NCBI GenBank assembly: GCA_963719165.1
Contig: CAVRAV010000001.1
Coordinates: forward strand, 1,054,001-1,118,000
DNA from: JAOUEA01 sp963719165
Lineage (GTDB): Bacteria > Actinomycetota > UBA4738 > HRBIN12
DNA length: 64,000 nucleotides
Direction of reading: 5' to 3'
The notes under the pieces are model-generated. The model did not search any database and had not been told where the DNA came from. It saw only the letters and a list, made by a program, of their open reading frames with translations. The position numbers and the translations under genes were made by a program. Positions 49,543 through 57,683 of this stretch are shown here, piece by piece (the stretch's first letter is position 1; each line of letters starts with the position of its first letter).

Positions 49543-50427
49543 ATGCGACCGGCGCCCGACCCGCAGGACGTGGCGCGCGCGACCGCGGCGATCGGCGCCG
49601 AGCCCGTCTCGTGGCGACCCGTCAAGCGCGGCGGGCAGACCGCCGCCTCGCGGTGGATCGCCGGGCTCGCCGACGGCTCCGCCGTGTTCGTGAAGATCGC
49701 CTTCACCCTCGACACGGCGGCATGGATCCGCGACGAACATGTCGTCTACGCCCAACTCGGGGAGAGATCCTTCATGCCGCGCTTGCTGGGCTGGCACGAT
49801 GACGGCGAGCGACCCGTGCTGGTCCTCGAGGACTTGAGCGCCGCACGCTGGCCGCCGCCCTGGGATCGGCCGTCCATCGACGCCGTGCTCGCCTGCCTGG
49901 AGGAGGTGCACGCAACGCCCCCTCCGGCCGATCTCGAGATGGTCGACGGCCGGGGGATCGCCTACCTCGACGGCTGGCGAGAGATCGAACGAGATCCGCT
50001 CCCGGCTCTGGCGCTGGGCCTCTTCGGAGCACGGTGGCTCGCGGCATGGATCCCCACGCTCAGCGCGGCCGCTTCAGAGACTCCCTTGGGCGGTGGCGCG
50101 CTCCTTCATGTCGACGTACGCAGCGACAACGTCTGCCTGCACGACGGTCGCGCGACGCTCGTGGACTGGAACTGGGCCGCCGTGGGCGCTCCGGCGTTCG
50201 ATCTCGCGTCCTGGTTGCCCAGCCTCCACGCGGAGGGTGGCCCCGCCCCCGAGGCGCTCATGCCCCACGGGGCGTCCTTCGCGGCGATGCTCGCCGGTTT
50301 CTTCGTGTGGCGGGCCTCACGTCCCCCGATCCCCGAGGCCCCGCACGTACGTCCGAAGCAGTTGATGCAGGCGCGCGCCGCCGTGCCGTGGGCGGCACGC
50401 GCTCTCGGACTTCCCCCGCCCGCCTAG
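49543..50427 (+). CDS. Aminoglycoside-phosphotransferase-fold kinase
   Basis: Protein-kinase-like small-molecule kinase (APH/choline kinase superfamily), 294 residues. Catalytic loop LLHVDVRSDNVCLHDG (Asp and Asn of the HxDxxxxN motif) and the metal motif LVDWNWAAVGAP; the N-lobe lysine is in AVFVKIAF. Such proteins phosphorylate antibiotics, sugars or choline; the substrate is unknown and resistance is not implied. ATG behind TAAGCT (6 bases). It ends 55 bases before zur. Confidence 0.86.
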   Translation: MRPAPDPQDVARATAAIGAEPVSWRPVKRGGQTAASRWIAGLADGSAVFVKIAFTLDTAAWIRDEHVVYAQLGERSFMPRLLGWHDDGERPVLVLEDLSAARWPPPWDRPSIDAVLACLEEVHATPPPADLEMVDGRGIAYLDGWREIERDPLPALALGLFGARWLAAWIPTLSAAASETPLGGGALLHVDVRSDNVCLHDGRATLVDWNWAAVGAPAFDLASWLPSLHAEGGPAPEALMPHGASFAAMLAGFFVWRASRPPIPEAPHVRPKQLMQARAAVPWAARALGLPPPA

Positions 50428-50450
50428 CTGGCACGCCAGATGCACAGCTC

Positions 50451-50462
50451 TTGCACCTGCAA
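50451..50462. promoter_or_regulatory. Possible Zur operator before zur
   Basis: TTGCA-CC-TGCAA, a perfect inverted repeat just upstream of the -10 of zur. It shares TTGCA/TGCAA with the larger palindrome at the znuA promoter, suggesting autoregulation. Confidence 0.45.
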
Positions 50463-50470
50463 CCCCCTGC

Positions 50471-50476
50471 TAGAAT
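50471..50476 (+). promoter_or_regulatory. -10 element TAGAAT of zur
   Basis: TAGAAT, 6 bases, GTG at 50483; a near-consensus -10 for a leaderless transcript. Confidence 0.55.
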
Positions 50477-50482
50477 CGCGAC

Positions 50483-50914
50483 GTGGAGCGGACCGGGCAG
50501 GAGTATGCGGACGTGATGGCACTGCTGCGCGAGCGCGGGCTGCGGATGACGCCGCAACGGCGGGCCATCGTGTCCGAGGTGATGCGCGCGCAGGGCCATA
50601 TCTCCCCTACCCAGCTGGCCCGCAAGGTCCAGCAAGAGATGCCGGGCGTGAACGCGTCCACGGTCTATCGCACCCTCGGCACCCTCGAAGAGATCGGCGT
50701 GCTCTCGCACTCGCACCTGGAGGCGGGCGCCGAGTACCACCGCACCGAGGAGGCCGAACACGTCCACCTCACGTGCGGAAACTGCGGGCGCGACGATGCC
50801 CTTTCCATCAAGGAAGCGAAGGCCCTGCAGGGCCTGATCCACCGCCACCACGGGTTCGTGGCCGACCTCACACACTTCGCGATCACCGGCCGCTGCGAGG
50901 ACTGCGCGGCCTAG
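50483..50914 (+). CDS. zur: Fur-family metal regulator, probably Zur
   Basis: Fur-superfamily repressor, 143 residues: winged helix (RMTPQRRAIVSEVMRAQGH, NASTVYRTLGTLEEIGVL) then the dimerisation/metal domain with EEAEHVHLTCGNCG and a second Cys-x-x-Cys near the end (CEDC) for structural zinc. Zinc rather than iron or manganese is inferred because znuABC converges on it 3 bases downstream and TTGCA/TGCAA palindromes occur at both promoters. GTG start 6 bases after TAGAAT. It would repress zinc uptake when zinc is plentiful. Confidence 0.87.
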   Translation: MERTGQEYADVMALLRERGLRMTPQRRAIVSEVMRAQGHISPTQLARKVQQEMPGVNASTVYRTLGTLEEIGVLSHSHLEAGAEYHRTEEAEHVHLTCGNCGRDDALSIKEAKALQGLIHRHHGFVADLTHFAITGRCEDCAA

Positions 50915-50917
50915 CGC

Positions 50918-51799
50918 TCAGTCCAACTCGATGGCCGCGCCGGCCTCCGCGTGGGTGTCGACGGTGCCGAGCGCCTGCAGCCGGCGGCGGGCGAGGAGCG
51001 CCGTGGCTGCGTACACGATCACGAACACACCCGCCAGGATCAGCACGATGTCCGCGCCCGGGGGTGTGTCGACGTAGTACGAGACGTACATGCCGAGCGC
51101 CCCCGAGATGGCTCCGATCAAGGTCGAGATCAAGAGCATCCTCGCGAAGGAGTCCGTGAGGAGGCGGGCGATCACCGCAGGGACCACGATCGTGGCCGCG
51201 ATGAGCGTCACGCCGAGGATCTGCATGGTTGCGACCACGGTCGCGGCGATGATGATGGCGAACAGGGCGTCGGCCCCTCGGGAGTTGACGCCGTAGGCGT
51301 CGGCGGCCTCAGGGTCGAACGTAGCGAACAACAGCTGCCGGTACCGCACCACGATGAGCGCCAAGGTGACCATAGCCACCCCCCCGAGGACCCAGAGCTG
51401 TTCCGAGGTCACCCCGAGGATGTTGCCGAACAGCGCCGCCTCGAGGTTGACGGTGAAGCTGTGGACCGAGCTGATCAGCACGACGCCGACCGCGAACGAT
51501 GCCGTCGTCACGACCCCGATCGCCGCGTCGGCCCCGACCTTGCGGCGGCGGGACACGCCGTTGATCAGCAGGGCGGATAGGACGCCCCACGCTCCGGCGC
51601 CCAGGTAGAAATTCCAATTGAGCACGTACGCGACGGCCGCGCCGCCGAAGATGGCGTGGGACAGTCCGTGGCCGATGTAGGACATCTTGCGGAGCACGAC
51701 GTACACACCCACGAGCCCACACAAGGCGCCCCCGAGCGCGCCGGCCAGGAGGCCGTAGCGGAAGAAGGCGTGCGTGAGGGGATCGGTGAGCCAGGTCAC
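50918..51799 (-). CDS. znuB: Zinc ABC transporter permease
   Basis: ABC-3 family permease of the ZnuB/MntB type, 293 residues, about 8-9 helices. Typical stretches: YVVLRKMSYIGHGLSHAIFGG, LFGNILGVTSEQLWVL, ILGVTLIAATIVVPAVIARLL. GTG at 51799, 4 bases after the ATPase stop, so the genes overlap functionally as one operon znuACB (binding protein first). An upstream reading would overlap znuC. Zn versus Mn cannot be decided from the permease; the binding protein favours zinc. Confidence 0.92.
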   Translation of the reverse strand: MTWLTDPLTHAFFRYGLLAGALGGALCGLVGVYVVLRKMSYIGHGLSHAIFGGAAVAYVLNWNFYLGAGAWGVLSALLINGVSRRRKVGADAAIGVVTTASFAVGVVLISSVHSFTVNLEAALFGNILGVTSEQLWVLGGVAMVTLALIVVRYRQLLFATFDPEAADAYGVNSRGADALFAIIIAATVVATMQILGVTLIAATIVVPAVIARLLTDSFARMLLISTLIGAISGALGMYVSYYVDTPPGADIVLILAGVFVIVYAATALLARRRLQALGTVDTHAEAGAAIELD

Positions 51800-51803
51800 G
51801 GGG

Positions 51804-52706
51804 TCACCGCCTGGTCTCCGCGGCACGCGGCCTCTCGGGGTGCCGGTGATCCTCGCCGGGGCCGTGATGGTGCGGCTGCGGCTCCTCTCCGAAGTGCGCC
51901 CGGGGCATCCCCTCCGCGTGGGAGGCGGGGTCGTGTGCATCCACGGTGGCGCTGAACGCGTCGCCCACCAGCAACATCCCCTCGCGCCGGATCACGATCA
52001 TCTCCGCCCCGTAGAGGGCGCGAAGGACATCGGGCGTGAGCACCTGCTCGGGGGTCCCCTGCGCCACGACGCGACCGTTGACGCACACGAGGCTCGGGAG
52101 GTGCGCCGCGACGGCGTTGAGGTCGTGGGTCGTCATCACGATCGCGATGCCTTCGTGGTTGAGCTCGTGCAGTAGGTGCAGGATGTCGTGGCGGGTTCGC
52201 ACGTCGACCCCACTCGTGGGTTCGTCCAAGAGCAGGAGGTCCGGACGTCGCACGAGCGCCCGGGCGATGAACGCGCGCTGCTGTTGTCCGCCCGAGAGAC
52301 TACGGATGTGCCTGCGGGCGAGGCCCCCTATGCCGAGCGTCTCCAGCATCTCCCGCGCCTGCGCGCGCATCTCCTTCGATGCCCAGGGGAGGCGGCGTCC
52401 GTTGCCGGTCGCGCCCAGCAGGACGAGCTCCTCCACCGTGATCGGAAAGTTCCAGTCGATGGCCTCAAGCTGCGGCACCACGCCGAGCCGCAGATTCCCG
52501 CGCCCTTCGTGACCGCGGGTGATCGTTCCCGCTGCTGGGCGAAGCGATCCCTCCATCAACCGCAGGAGCGTGCTCTTCCCCGCCCCCGACGGCCCGACGA
52601 TCCCCACGAACGCCCCCTCGCGGACGGCGAGGTCGACGTCGCGCAGGACGACCCCGTCGCCGTAGGTGAACGACACGGCGCGAAGTTCGAGGAGGGGATG
52701 GTGCAT
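51804..52706 (-). CDS. znuC: Zinc ABC transporter ATPase with histidine-rich C-terminus
   Basis: ATPase of the metal-uptake ABC system, 300 residues. Walker A GPSGAGKSTLL, signature RSLSGGQQQRAFIARAL, Walker B LLLLDEPTSG and H-loop MTTHD are intact. After about residue 255 comes a tail with eight histidines in roughly 36 residues (for example QPHHHGPGEDHRHPER), uncommon in ZnuC and a possible cytosolic zinc sensor or buffer. ATG at 52706 begins directly before the ATPase domain; a longer reading would start in znuA. It follows znuA by 4 bases. Confidence 0.93.
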   Translation of the reverse strand: MHHPLLELRAVSFTYGDGVVLRDVDLAVREGAFVGIVGPSGAGKSTLLRLMEGSLRPAAGTITRGHEGRGNLRLGVVPQLEAIDWNFPITVEELVLLGATGNGRRLPWASKEMRAQAREMLETLGIGGLARRHIRSLSGGQQQRAFIARALVRRPDLLLLDEPTSGVDVRTRHDILHLLHELNHEGIAIVMTTHDLNAVAAHLPSLVCVNGRVVAQGTPEQVLTPDVLRALYGAEMIVIRREGMLLVGDAFSATVDAHDPASHAEGMPRAHFGEEPQPHHHGPGEDHRHPERPRAAETRR

Positions 52707-52710
52707 GGGC

Positions 52711-53694
52711 TCAATCGTAGGTGTTGGTGAAGCGAACGGCGTCGAGTGCCGCGGGGTCCCCCCCAAGATCTATGACCATCGTGCGGACGTCGTAGAGCAT
52801 GAGCCCGACGTAGGAGTGCTCAGGCTGCCCCGGATCCCCCGGAAGGTCGTCGTCGCGGAGCGAATCCTCGTAGCGTGCGCCCGCCTCCGAGGCGATCTGT
52901 GCAAGCACCGGGCTCGGGAACACCTCCGAACCGAAGATCGCCGGCACATGGTTCTGCTCGATCTGTTGGATGAGGTTCGCCACCTCCTGGGCGCTCGGTT
53001 CGGAGAAGTCGGCGGGCTGGATGGCCCCGATCACGGTCATGCCGTAGTGGTTCGCGAAGTACGCGAAGGAGTCGTGGTAGGTGAGGAGCACGCGGTTCTT
53101 CACCGGGATCGTGTTCACGGCACGCTGCACCGCGTCGTTCAAAGACCGCAGGATGACCAGGTACGAGGCCGCGTTGGATCGATAGGTCGCGGCATTGGCG
53201 GGATCCGCTTTGACGAGCTCGTCGCGAACGAGTTGCGTGTACGTCTCGGCGTTGGCGACGTCCATCCACAGGTGTGGATTGGGATGACCCCCGGACGCCG
53301 GAAACGAAAAGTCGTAGAGGTAGGCGTCGGGCTTGATCGTGTTCGGTCCCAGCTGGTAGATGGTGGCCCCGTCCTTCAGGTTCGACTGAGCGAGCTTGAG
53401 AGTCGGGTCCTCGAGGTCCAGGCCGTTGAGGAAGACGATGTCTGCCTCTGACAGCGTCCGGGCCGTATCGGACGTCGGCTCGAACGTGTGGGAATCCACC
53501 CCCTCCGGGATCAGGCCCTGGACGTCTGCGGCATCGCCGGCGACGTTCTTGACGATGTCCACGATGGGGGCGACCGAGGCCGCGACGACGATCTTGCCGT
53601 CGGCGCCGCCGCGGCCCGAGCCCGCGGAAGAGCAGGCGACGAGCGCGGCAAGGGCGAACGGGGCGACGATCGACAGCTTCCTGCGGTTCGACAT
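52711..53694 (-). CDS. znuA: Zinc-binding lipoprotein of the ABC transporter
   Basis: Cluster A-I metal-binding protein, 327 residues, exported and lipid-anchored: the signal peptide ends in a lipobox (LAALVAC). Metal-ligand histidines are in EGVDSHTFEPT, GHPNPHLWMD and TYHDSFAYFA. A histidine at the third position (manganese proteins often have Glu) favours zinc. The long acidic histidine loop of some ZnuA proteins is absent; the histidine tail is on ZnuC instead. ATG 53694, with GAGGAG about 9 bases upstream and the promoter/operator at 53725-53754. Confidence 0.92.
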   Translation of the reverse strand: MSNRRKLSIVAPFALAALVACSSAGSGRGGADGKIVVAASVAPIVDIVKNVAGDAADVQGLIPEGVDSHTFEPTSDTARTLSEADIVFLNGLDLEDPTLKLAQSNLKDGATIYQLGPNTIKPDAYLYDFSFPASGGHPNPHLWMDVANAETYTQLVRDELVKADPANAATYRSNAASYLVILRSLNDAVQRAVNTIPVKNRVLLTYHDSFAYFANHYGMTVIGAIQPADFSEPSAQEVANLIQQIEQNHVPAIFGSEVFPSPVLAQIASEAGARYEDSLRDDDLPGDPGQPEHSYVGLMLYDVRTMVIDLGGDPAALDAVRFTNTYD

Positions 53695-53724
53695 GGCCGG
53701 CGACTCCTCGTCCTGGGCTCCGCT

Positions 53725-53754
53725 ACCCTACCGCCTTCTTGCAAGAAGTTGCAA
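53725..53754 (-). promoter_or_regulatory. znuACB promoter
   Basis: On the minus strand TTGCAA (53754-53749) as -35, an 18-base spacer, and TAGGGT (53730-53725) as -10. The znuA ATG is about 30 bases downstream. A 14-base palindrome fills the spacer. Confidence 0.6.
53735..53748. promoter_or_regulatory. Zur operator candidate at znuA
   Basis: CTTCTTGCAAGAAG is a perfect palindrome between the -35 and -10 of znuACB, and a second TTGCAA lies one helical turn away at 53749-53754. This is the classic position for a metal repressor; the same TTGCA core precedes zur. Confidence 0.65.
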
Positions 53755-53776
53755 CAAGGAACCCATGCAGCTGCGG

Positions 53777-55405
53777 TCAGAAGCGGGGAACTTCGCGGTA
53801 GTCGCCGAACACGTTGGTGAGCGTGCGCACGATCTCGCCTTCGGTACAGAGGCTTCGGGCGCAGGTCACCAGGGGCTCGATCAGATTCGTGTCGCCTCGG
53901 GCAGCCACTTCGAGGGCCTCGAGCGCGGCCTGCTTCTCGCCCTCATCGCGCTCCGCACGCACGGCGGCGAGGGCGTGGACCTGCTGGACCTCCGCCTCCG
54001 GCCCGATGACCAAGATCTCCACCGGCGGCTCGGCCGACGCGGTGAACGCGTTCACCCCCACCTGGACGAGATCGCCGGACTCGTAGCGCCGCTGCTCGAG
54101 GAACGCCGATTCTGCGATCCCTTGCTGGAACCACCCGCTCTCGATCCCGGCGAGGACGCCCTCCAGCATCCCGCCCGACCCCATCGCCTCGACCTCGGCG
54201 AAGATCGTCTCGGCGCGCTCGTCCATCAGGTCCGTCATGGATTCCACGAAGTACGCCCCGCCGAGTGGGTCGGCGACGTCGCTCACGCCCGTCTCTTCGG
54301 CGATCACCTGCTGGGTGCGCAGGGCGAGCTTGGCCGCCTGCTCGGTCGGAAGCGCGAGGACCTCGTCCAGGGCATTCGTGTGCAACGACTGCGTGCCGCC
54401 CAATACGGCCGCTAGGGCCTCGATCGCGGTGCGCACCACGTTGTTCATGGGCTGCTGCGCCGTGAGGGAGACCCCCGCCGTCTGCGTGTGGAACCGCAGC
54501 CTCATCGCGTCGGGATCGGTCGCGCCGTACCGCTCCTTCAGCCAGCGAGCCCAGATCCGCCGCGCCGCCCGCAGCTTCCCGATCTCCTCGAAGAAGTCGA
54601 TATGTGCGTTGAAGAAGAACGACAGGCCCGGCGCGAACGCATCGACGTCGAGCCCGCGCCGCAGGCCGAGCTCCACGTAGGCGAACCCGTCCGCGAGCGT
54701 GAACGCCAGCTCCTGCGCGGCCGTGGCCCCGGCCTCGCGGATGTGATACCCGGACACACTCACGGGGTGGAACTTCGGGCAGCGTTCGGCGCAGAACTCC
54801 ATGAGGTCGCCGATCAGGCGCAGGTGCGGCCGGGGCGGGAAGATCCACTCCTTCTGGGCGATGTACTCCTTGAGGATGTCGGTCTGCAGCGTGCCGCCGA
54901 GCCGCTCCCACGGCACCCCCTGGCGCTCCGCGGTGGCGAGGAAGAAGGCGAAGGCCACGGTGGCTGGGCCGCTGATCGTCATGGAGGTGGTGATCTCGTC
55001 GAGCGGGATGCCGTCGAACAGGGCCTCGAAGTCCCGCAGGGAGTCGGTGGCCACGCCGCAACGGCCGACCTCCCCCTCGCTCCTGGGGTCGTCGGAGTCC
55101 AGGCCCATCAGGGTCGGCATGTCGAAGGCCACCGACAGCCCACCCTGCCCGCGCTGCAGGAGGAATCGGTATCGCGCGTTGGTCTCGGCGGGAGTGCCGA
55201 ACCCGGCGAACTGACGCATGGTCCAACGCCGGCCGCGATACATCGAGGGATAGACCCCGCGCGTGAAAGGGTACGCGCCCGGTAGGCCGGGGTCCGACTC
55301 GTGGACGTCGTCGGGACCGTAGGCGGGGGCGATCGGTTCGCCCGAGCGTGTGGTGTGTGAGCGCTCCTGCACCCGGCGAGCATCGCTCGAGCGCTGATCC
55401 ACCAT
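53777..55405 (-). CDS. icmA: Acyl-CoA mutase large subunit, isobutyryl-CoA-mutase-like
   Basis: Coenzyme-B12-dependent acyl-CoA carbon-skeleton mutase, catalytic barrel only (542 residues), so it needs a separate B12-binding small subunit, not found here. Known sequence rules separate methylmalonyl-CoA mutase (Tyr, Arg) from isobutyryl-CoA mutase (Phe80, Gln198 in IcmA). Here the positions read Phe66 (WTMRQFAGFG) and Gln184 (EYIAQKEWIFP), 118 apart as in IcmA, so isobutyryl/n-butyryl-CoA is the likely substrate. ATG 55405 has GGAGG 6 bases upstream; an earlier start would overlap meaB. Coupled in place with MeaB and possibly fed by IlvE-derived valine carbon. Confidence 0.9.
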   Translation of the reverse strand: MVDQRSSDARRVQERSHTTRSGEPIAPAYGPDDVHESDPGLPGAYPFTRGVYPSMYRGRRWTMRQFAGFGTPAETNARYRFLLQRGQGGLSVAFDMPTLMGLDSDDPRSEGEVGRCGVATDSLRDFEALFDGIPLDEITTSMTISGPATVAFAFFLATAERQGVPWERLGGTLQTDILKEYIAQKEWIFPPRPHLRLIGDLMEFCAERCPKFHPVSVSGYHIREAGATAAQELAFTLADGFAYVELGLRRGLDVDAFAPGLSFFFNAHIDFFEEIGKLRAARRIWARWLKERYGATDPDAMRLRFHTQTAGVSLTAQQPMNNVVRTAIEALAAVLGGTQSLHTNALDEVLALPTEQAAKLALRTQQVIAEETGVSDVADPLGGAYFVESMTDLMDERAETIFAEVEAMGSGGMLEGVLAGIESGWFQQGIAESAFLEQRRYESGDLVQVGVNAFTASAEPPVEILVIGPEAEVQQVHALAAVRAERDEGEKQAALEALEVAARGDTNLIEPLVTCARSLCTEGEIVRTLTNVFGDYREVPRF

Positions 55406-55460
55406 CTCCCGCCTCCAGACGCCCCCGGCCGTTCGAGCCGCGCTCGTGCCCGCTCGACCC

Positions 55461-56414
55461 CTAGTCGTGCCCGACACTCGCCTCCGCGGCCATGGCCACC
55501 AGCATAGCCGCCGCCCGATAGGGGTCCATGCGCCGCCCCGTCAGAGCGCCGGCGAGCGTCGCGTCGCCCAGTAAGGCGGCCGATGCCTCCACCCGGAAGC
55601 GTTCGGCCGCCAGGCTCTCCACCTCACGCAGCAAACGCGCCGTGCGTTTGGCGCCGAGCGCGCCGGAGGCCTCCACGTGCGAACGATGCGCCTCGATCGA
55701 TCCCCACAGCTCGTCGATCCCTTCTCGCCGGATCGCCGTCGTGGACAGGACGGGCGGTTCCCAGTCACGGGCCGCTCCCAGGTGGAGCATCTGGCGGACC
55801 TCCCGGACCACGTCGTTCGCGCCCGCCCGATCGCCCTTGTTCACCACGAACACGTCCGCGGCCTCCAGGATCCCGGCCTTCGCCATCTGCACGGCGTCTC
55901 CCATCCCGGGCGCGAGGACCACCACCGCGGTGTCCGTGGCCGCCGCGACGTCGACCTCGGCCTGGCCCACGCCCACCGTCTCCACGATCACGCGCTCGTA
56001 CCCGGCCGCGTCGAGGATCCGCACAGCCTCGGGGGCCGCAAGCGCCATGCCGCCCAGGTGGCCACGCGTGGCCATGGACCGGATGAACACGCCGGGGTCG
56101 GTGGCGTGATCCTGCATCCGGACGCGGTCGCCGAGCAGTGCCCCTCCCGTGTAAGGGGAGGTCGGGTCCACGGCGAGCACCGCCATGGAGCGCCCCGCCT
56201 CCCGCCCGGCCCGCACGAGCTCGGCACCCAGGGTGGATTTCCCCACGCCGGGGGCCCCCGTGAGTCCCACCGTGGCCGCACGTCCCGTGCGTTCGTACAC
56301 ACCGGCGGACAGGATGGGCAGCTCGGGAGCGCCGTCCTCGACGGCGCTGATCGCGCGCGCGACGGCGCGTCGATCCCCCGCGAGCACTCCCTCGATCATC
56401 GCCGCGACGTCCAT
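55461..56414 (-). CDS. meaB: MeaB/ArgK-family GTPase
   Basis: G-protein chaperone that protects and loads B12-dependent acyl-CoA mutases, 317 residues. Nucleotide motifs: GAPGVGKSTLGAEL (P-loop), LAVDPTSPYTGGALLGDR (switch region), ETVGVGQAEVDV (G3) and VVNKGD (G4 NKxD). The mutase gene starts 56 bases downstream, supporting a dedicated pair. ATG 56414; TAGGCT 9 bases upstream. The PrsW stop lies within this -10. Confidence 0.95.
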   Translation of the reverse strand: MDVAAMIEGVLAGDRRAVARAISAVEDGAPELPILSAGVYERTGRAATVGLTGAPGVGKSTLGAELVRAGREAGRSMAVLAVDPTSPYTGGALLGDRVRMQDHATDPGVFIRSMATRGHLGGMALAAPEAVRILDAAGYERVIVETVGVGQAEVDVAAATDTAVVVLAPGMGDAVQMAKAGILEAADVFVVNKGDRAGANDVVREVRQMLHLGAARDWEPPVLSTTAIRREGIDELWGSIEAHRSHVEASGALGAKRTARLLREVESLAAERFRVEASAALLGDATLAGALTGRRMDPYRAAAMLVAMAAEASVGHD

Positions 56415-56423
56415 CGTGGCCGA

Positions 56424-56429
56424 AGCCTA
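56424..56429 (-). promoter_or_regulatory. -10 element TAGGCT of meaB-mutase pair
   Basis: TAGGCT, 9 bases, ATG at 56414; possible short-leader promoter. Confidence 0.3.
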
Positions 56430-57683
56430 CCCCGCGTTGCCGGGGCGACCCGCGGCCGTCGGCCGGCCCGCCGAACCGGCCGCGTCTCCCGCCGGAGCCG
56501 CGCCGGGGATCGCCTGCAGAGCATCGCGCAACGAGGAGCAGAACCCCCGCTGACGCTCGAGGGCGGGGTCCTCCGTATCGGCCACGCGCGAGCGCACCAT
56601 CGCGAGGTTCACCTGTTCGCGCTGGAGGCGATGCAGCAGGGAGGCGGCGCGCCCGCCGGCGCGCCGACGCATCTCCCGCCTGGCGCGCCGTCGAAGCCCC
56701 GGGGTCTCCAGCCGGTCGAGCTCGACGCGGGAGATGCCCCCGCGGCCCACCTCGTCCTCCAGGGACGCGTGCAACCATCGGCGCTCCCGGCCTCGCGCCA
56801 GCCCCACGGCCACGGCCACGAAGATCAGCAGCGGCATGCCCTTGACCGCCGTCGCGAGGAAGACGAGCGGCCAGTCCCCGGCCGTCCACGGCTGGCGGGG
56901 GAAGAGGTCGAGCCAGGGCGAGTTCCACAGGAAGTGACCGGATACCGCGAGCGCGCACAGCGCCACGCAGACCCACAGGCGGCGCACCCGCCGCACGGAG
57001 GATCGACGCGACACCACGTAGCCGATGCCCATCCCCACGAGGCCCGTGTACAGGACGTGGGAGTACAGGCCGCTCGCGAGCACCCGCAAGAAGAACCCCC
57101 GAAGCACCCCCGAGGGTTGGCCCCCGAAGACGCTCATGAAGTAGAAGACGTCCTCGACCACCGCGAACCCCAGCCCACAGACCGCCCCGTACACGAACCC
57201 GTCCATGACGTCATCGATCTCGTCGCGCGCGATGAGGTAGATCAGCACGACCCCGAGGCCCTTGAGCGTCTCCTCCACCAGCGGGGCGGTGAGGGCGGCG
57301 GTCCAACGCGCCGCGAACTCGGGCCCGGCGAGCCTGGCCACCACGAGGCCCCAGCCGCCGTTCGCGATGGCCGAGAGCGTGGTGGCCGCGACCCCACCCC
57401 ACGCGAGCGCGGCGAACATGAGCGGCAGCGGCTCCTGTTCGTAGAGATCGAGGTAGTACACGACGAGGAAGATCGGCAGCGCGTAGACCAAGAGGAGGAA
57501 CCAGGACAGGGCCCAACCCCCAGCGGAGATGTCGCGGTAGAAGCTCTGCTCCGCGAGCGTGACGACGCCGGTGACGCACACGATCGTCACGTACAGCCAG
57601 AACGCAGGCTGGCGCGGCTGCACGAACCTGGTCTGGTGCAGGTCGCTGCGGCGTCGCGCGGAACGCATCGCCGCGGCGCTCAC
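56427..57683 (-). CDS. PrsW-family intramembrane metalloprotease-like protein
   Basis: Polytopic membrane protein of the PrsW family, 418 residues. Active-site-type motifs lie in helices: PLVEETLKGLGVVL (EExxK), GAVCGLGFAVVEDVFYF (E..), YSHVLYTGLVGMGIGY and SGHFLWNS (histidines). PrsW cleaves an anti-sigma factor in Bacillus; no sigma/anti-sigma pair is adjacent, so the target is unknown. A cytoplasmic C-terminal tail of about 130 residues is Arg/Ala-rich. GTG start overlaps the stop of the anchored protein upstream as GTGA. Confidence 0.88.
   Translation of the reverse strand: MSAAAMRSARRRSDLHQTRFVQPRQPAFWLYVTIVCVTGVVTLAEQSFYRDISAGGWALSWFLLLVYALPIFLVVYYLDLYEQEPLPLMFAALAWGGVAATTLSAIANGGWGLVVARLAGPEFAARWTAALTAPLVEETLKGLGVVLIYLIARDEIDDVMDGFVYGAVCGLGFAVVEDVFYFMSVFGGQPSGVLRGFFLRVLASGLYSHVLYTGLVGMGIGYVVSRRSSVRRVRRLWVCVALCALAVSGHFLWNSPWLDLFPRQPWTAGDWPLVFLATAVKGMPLLIFVAVAVGLARGRERRWLHASLEDEVGRGGISRVELDRLETPGLRRRARREMRRRAGGRAASLLHRLQREQVNLAMVRSRVADTEDPALERQRGFCSSLRDALQAIPGAAPAGDAAGSAGRPTAAGRPGNAG

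Noticed and set aside
49543..50427. Aminoglycoside resistance gene
   Set aside because: Only the kinase fold is shown; chromosomal actinobacterial APH-fold kinases have many substrates.
53777..55405. Methylmalonyl-CoA mutase alpha subunit
   Set aside because: Specificity positions are Phe and Gln rather than Tyr and Arg.
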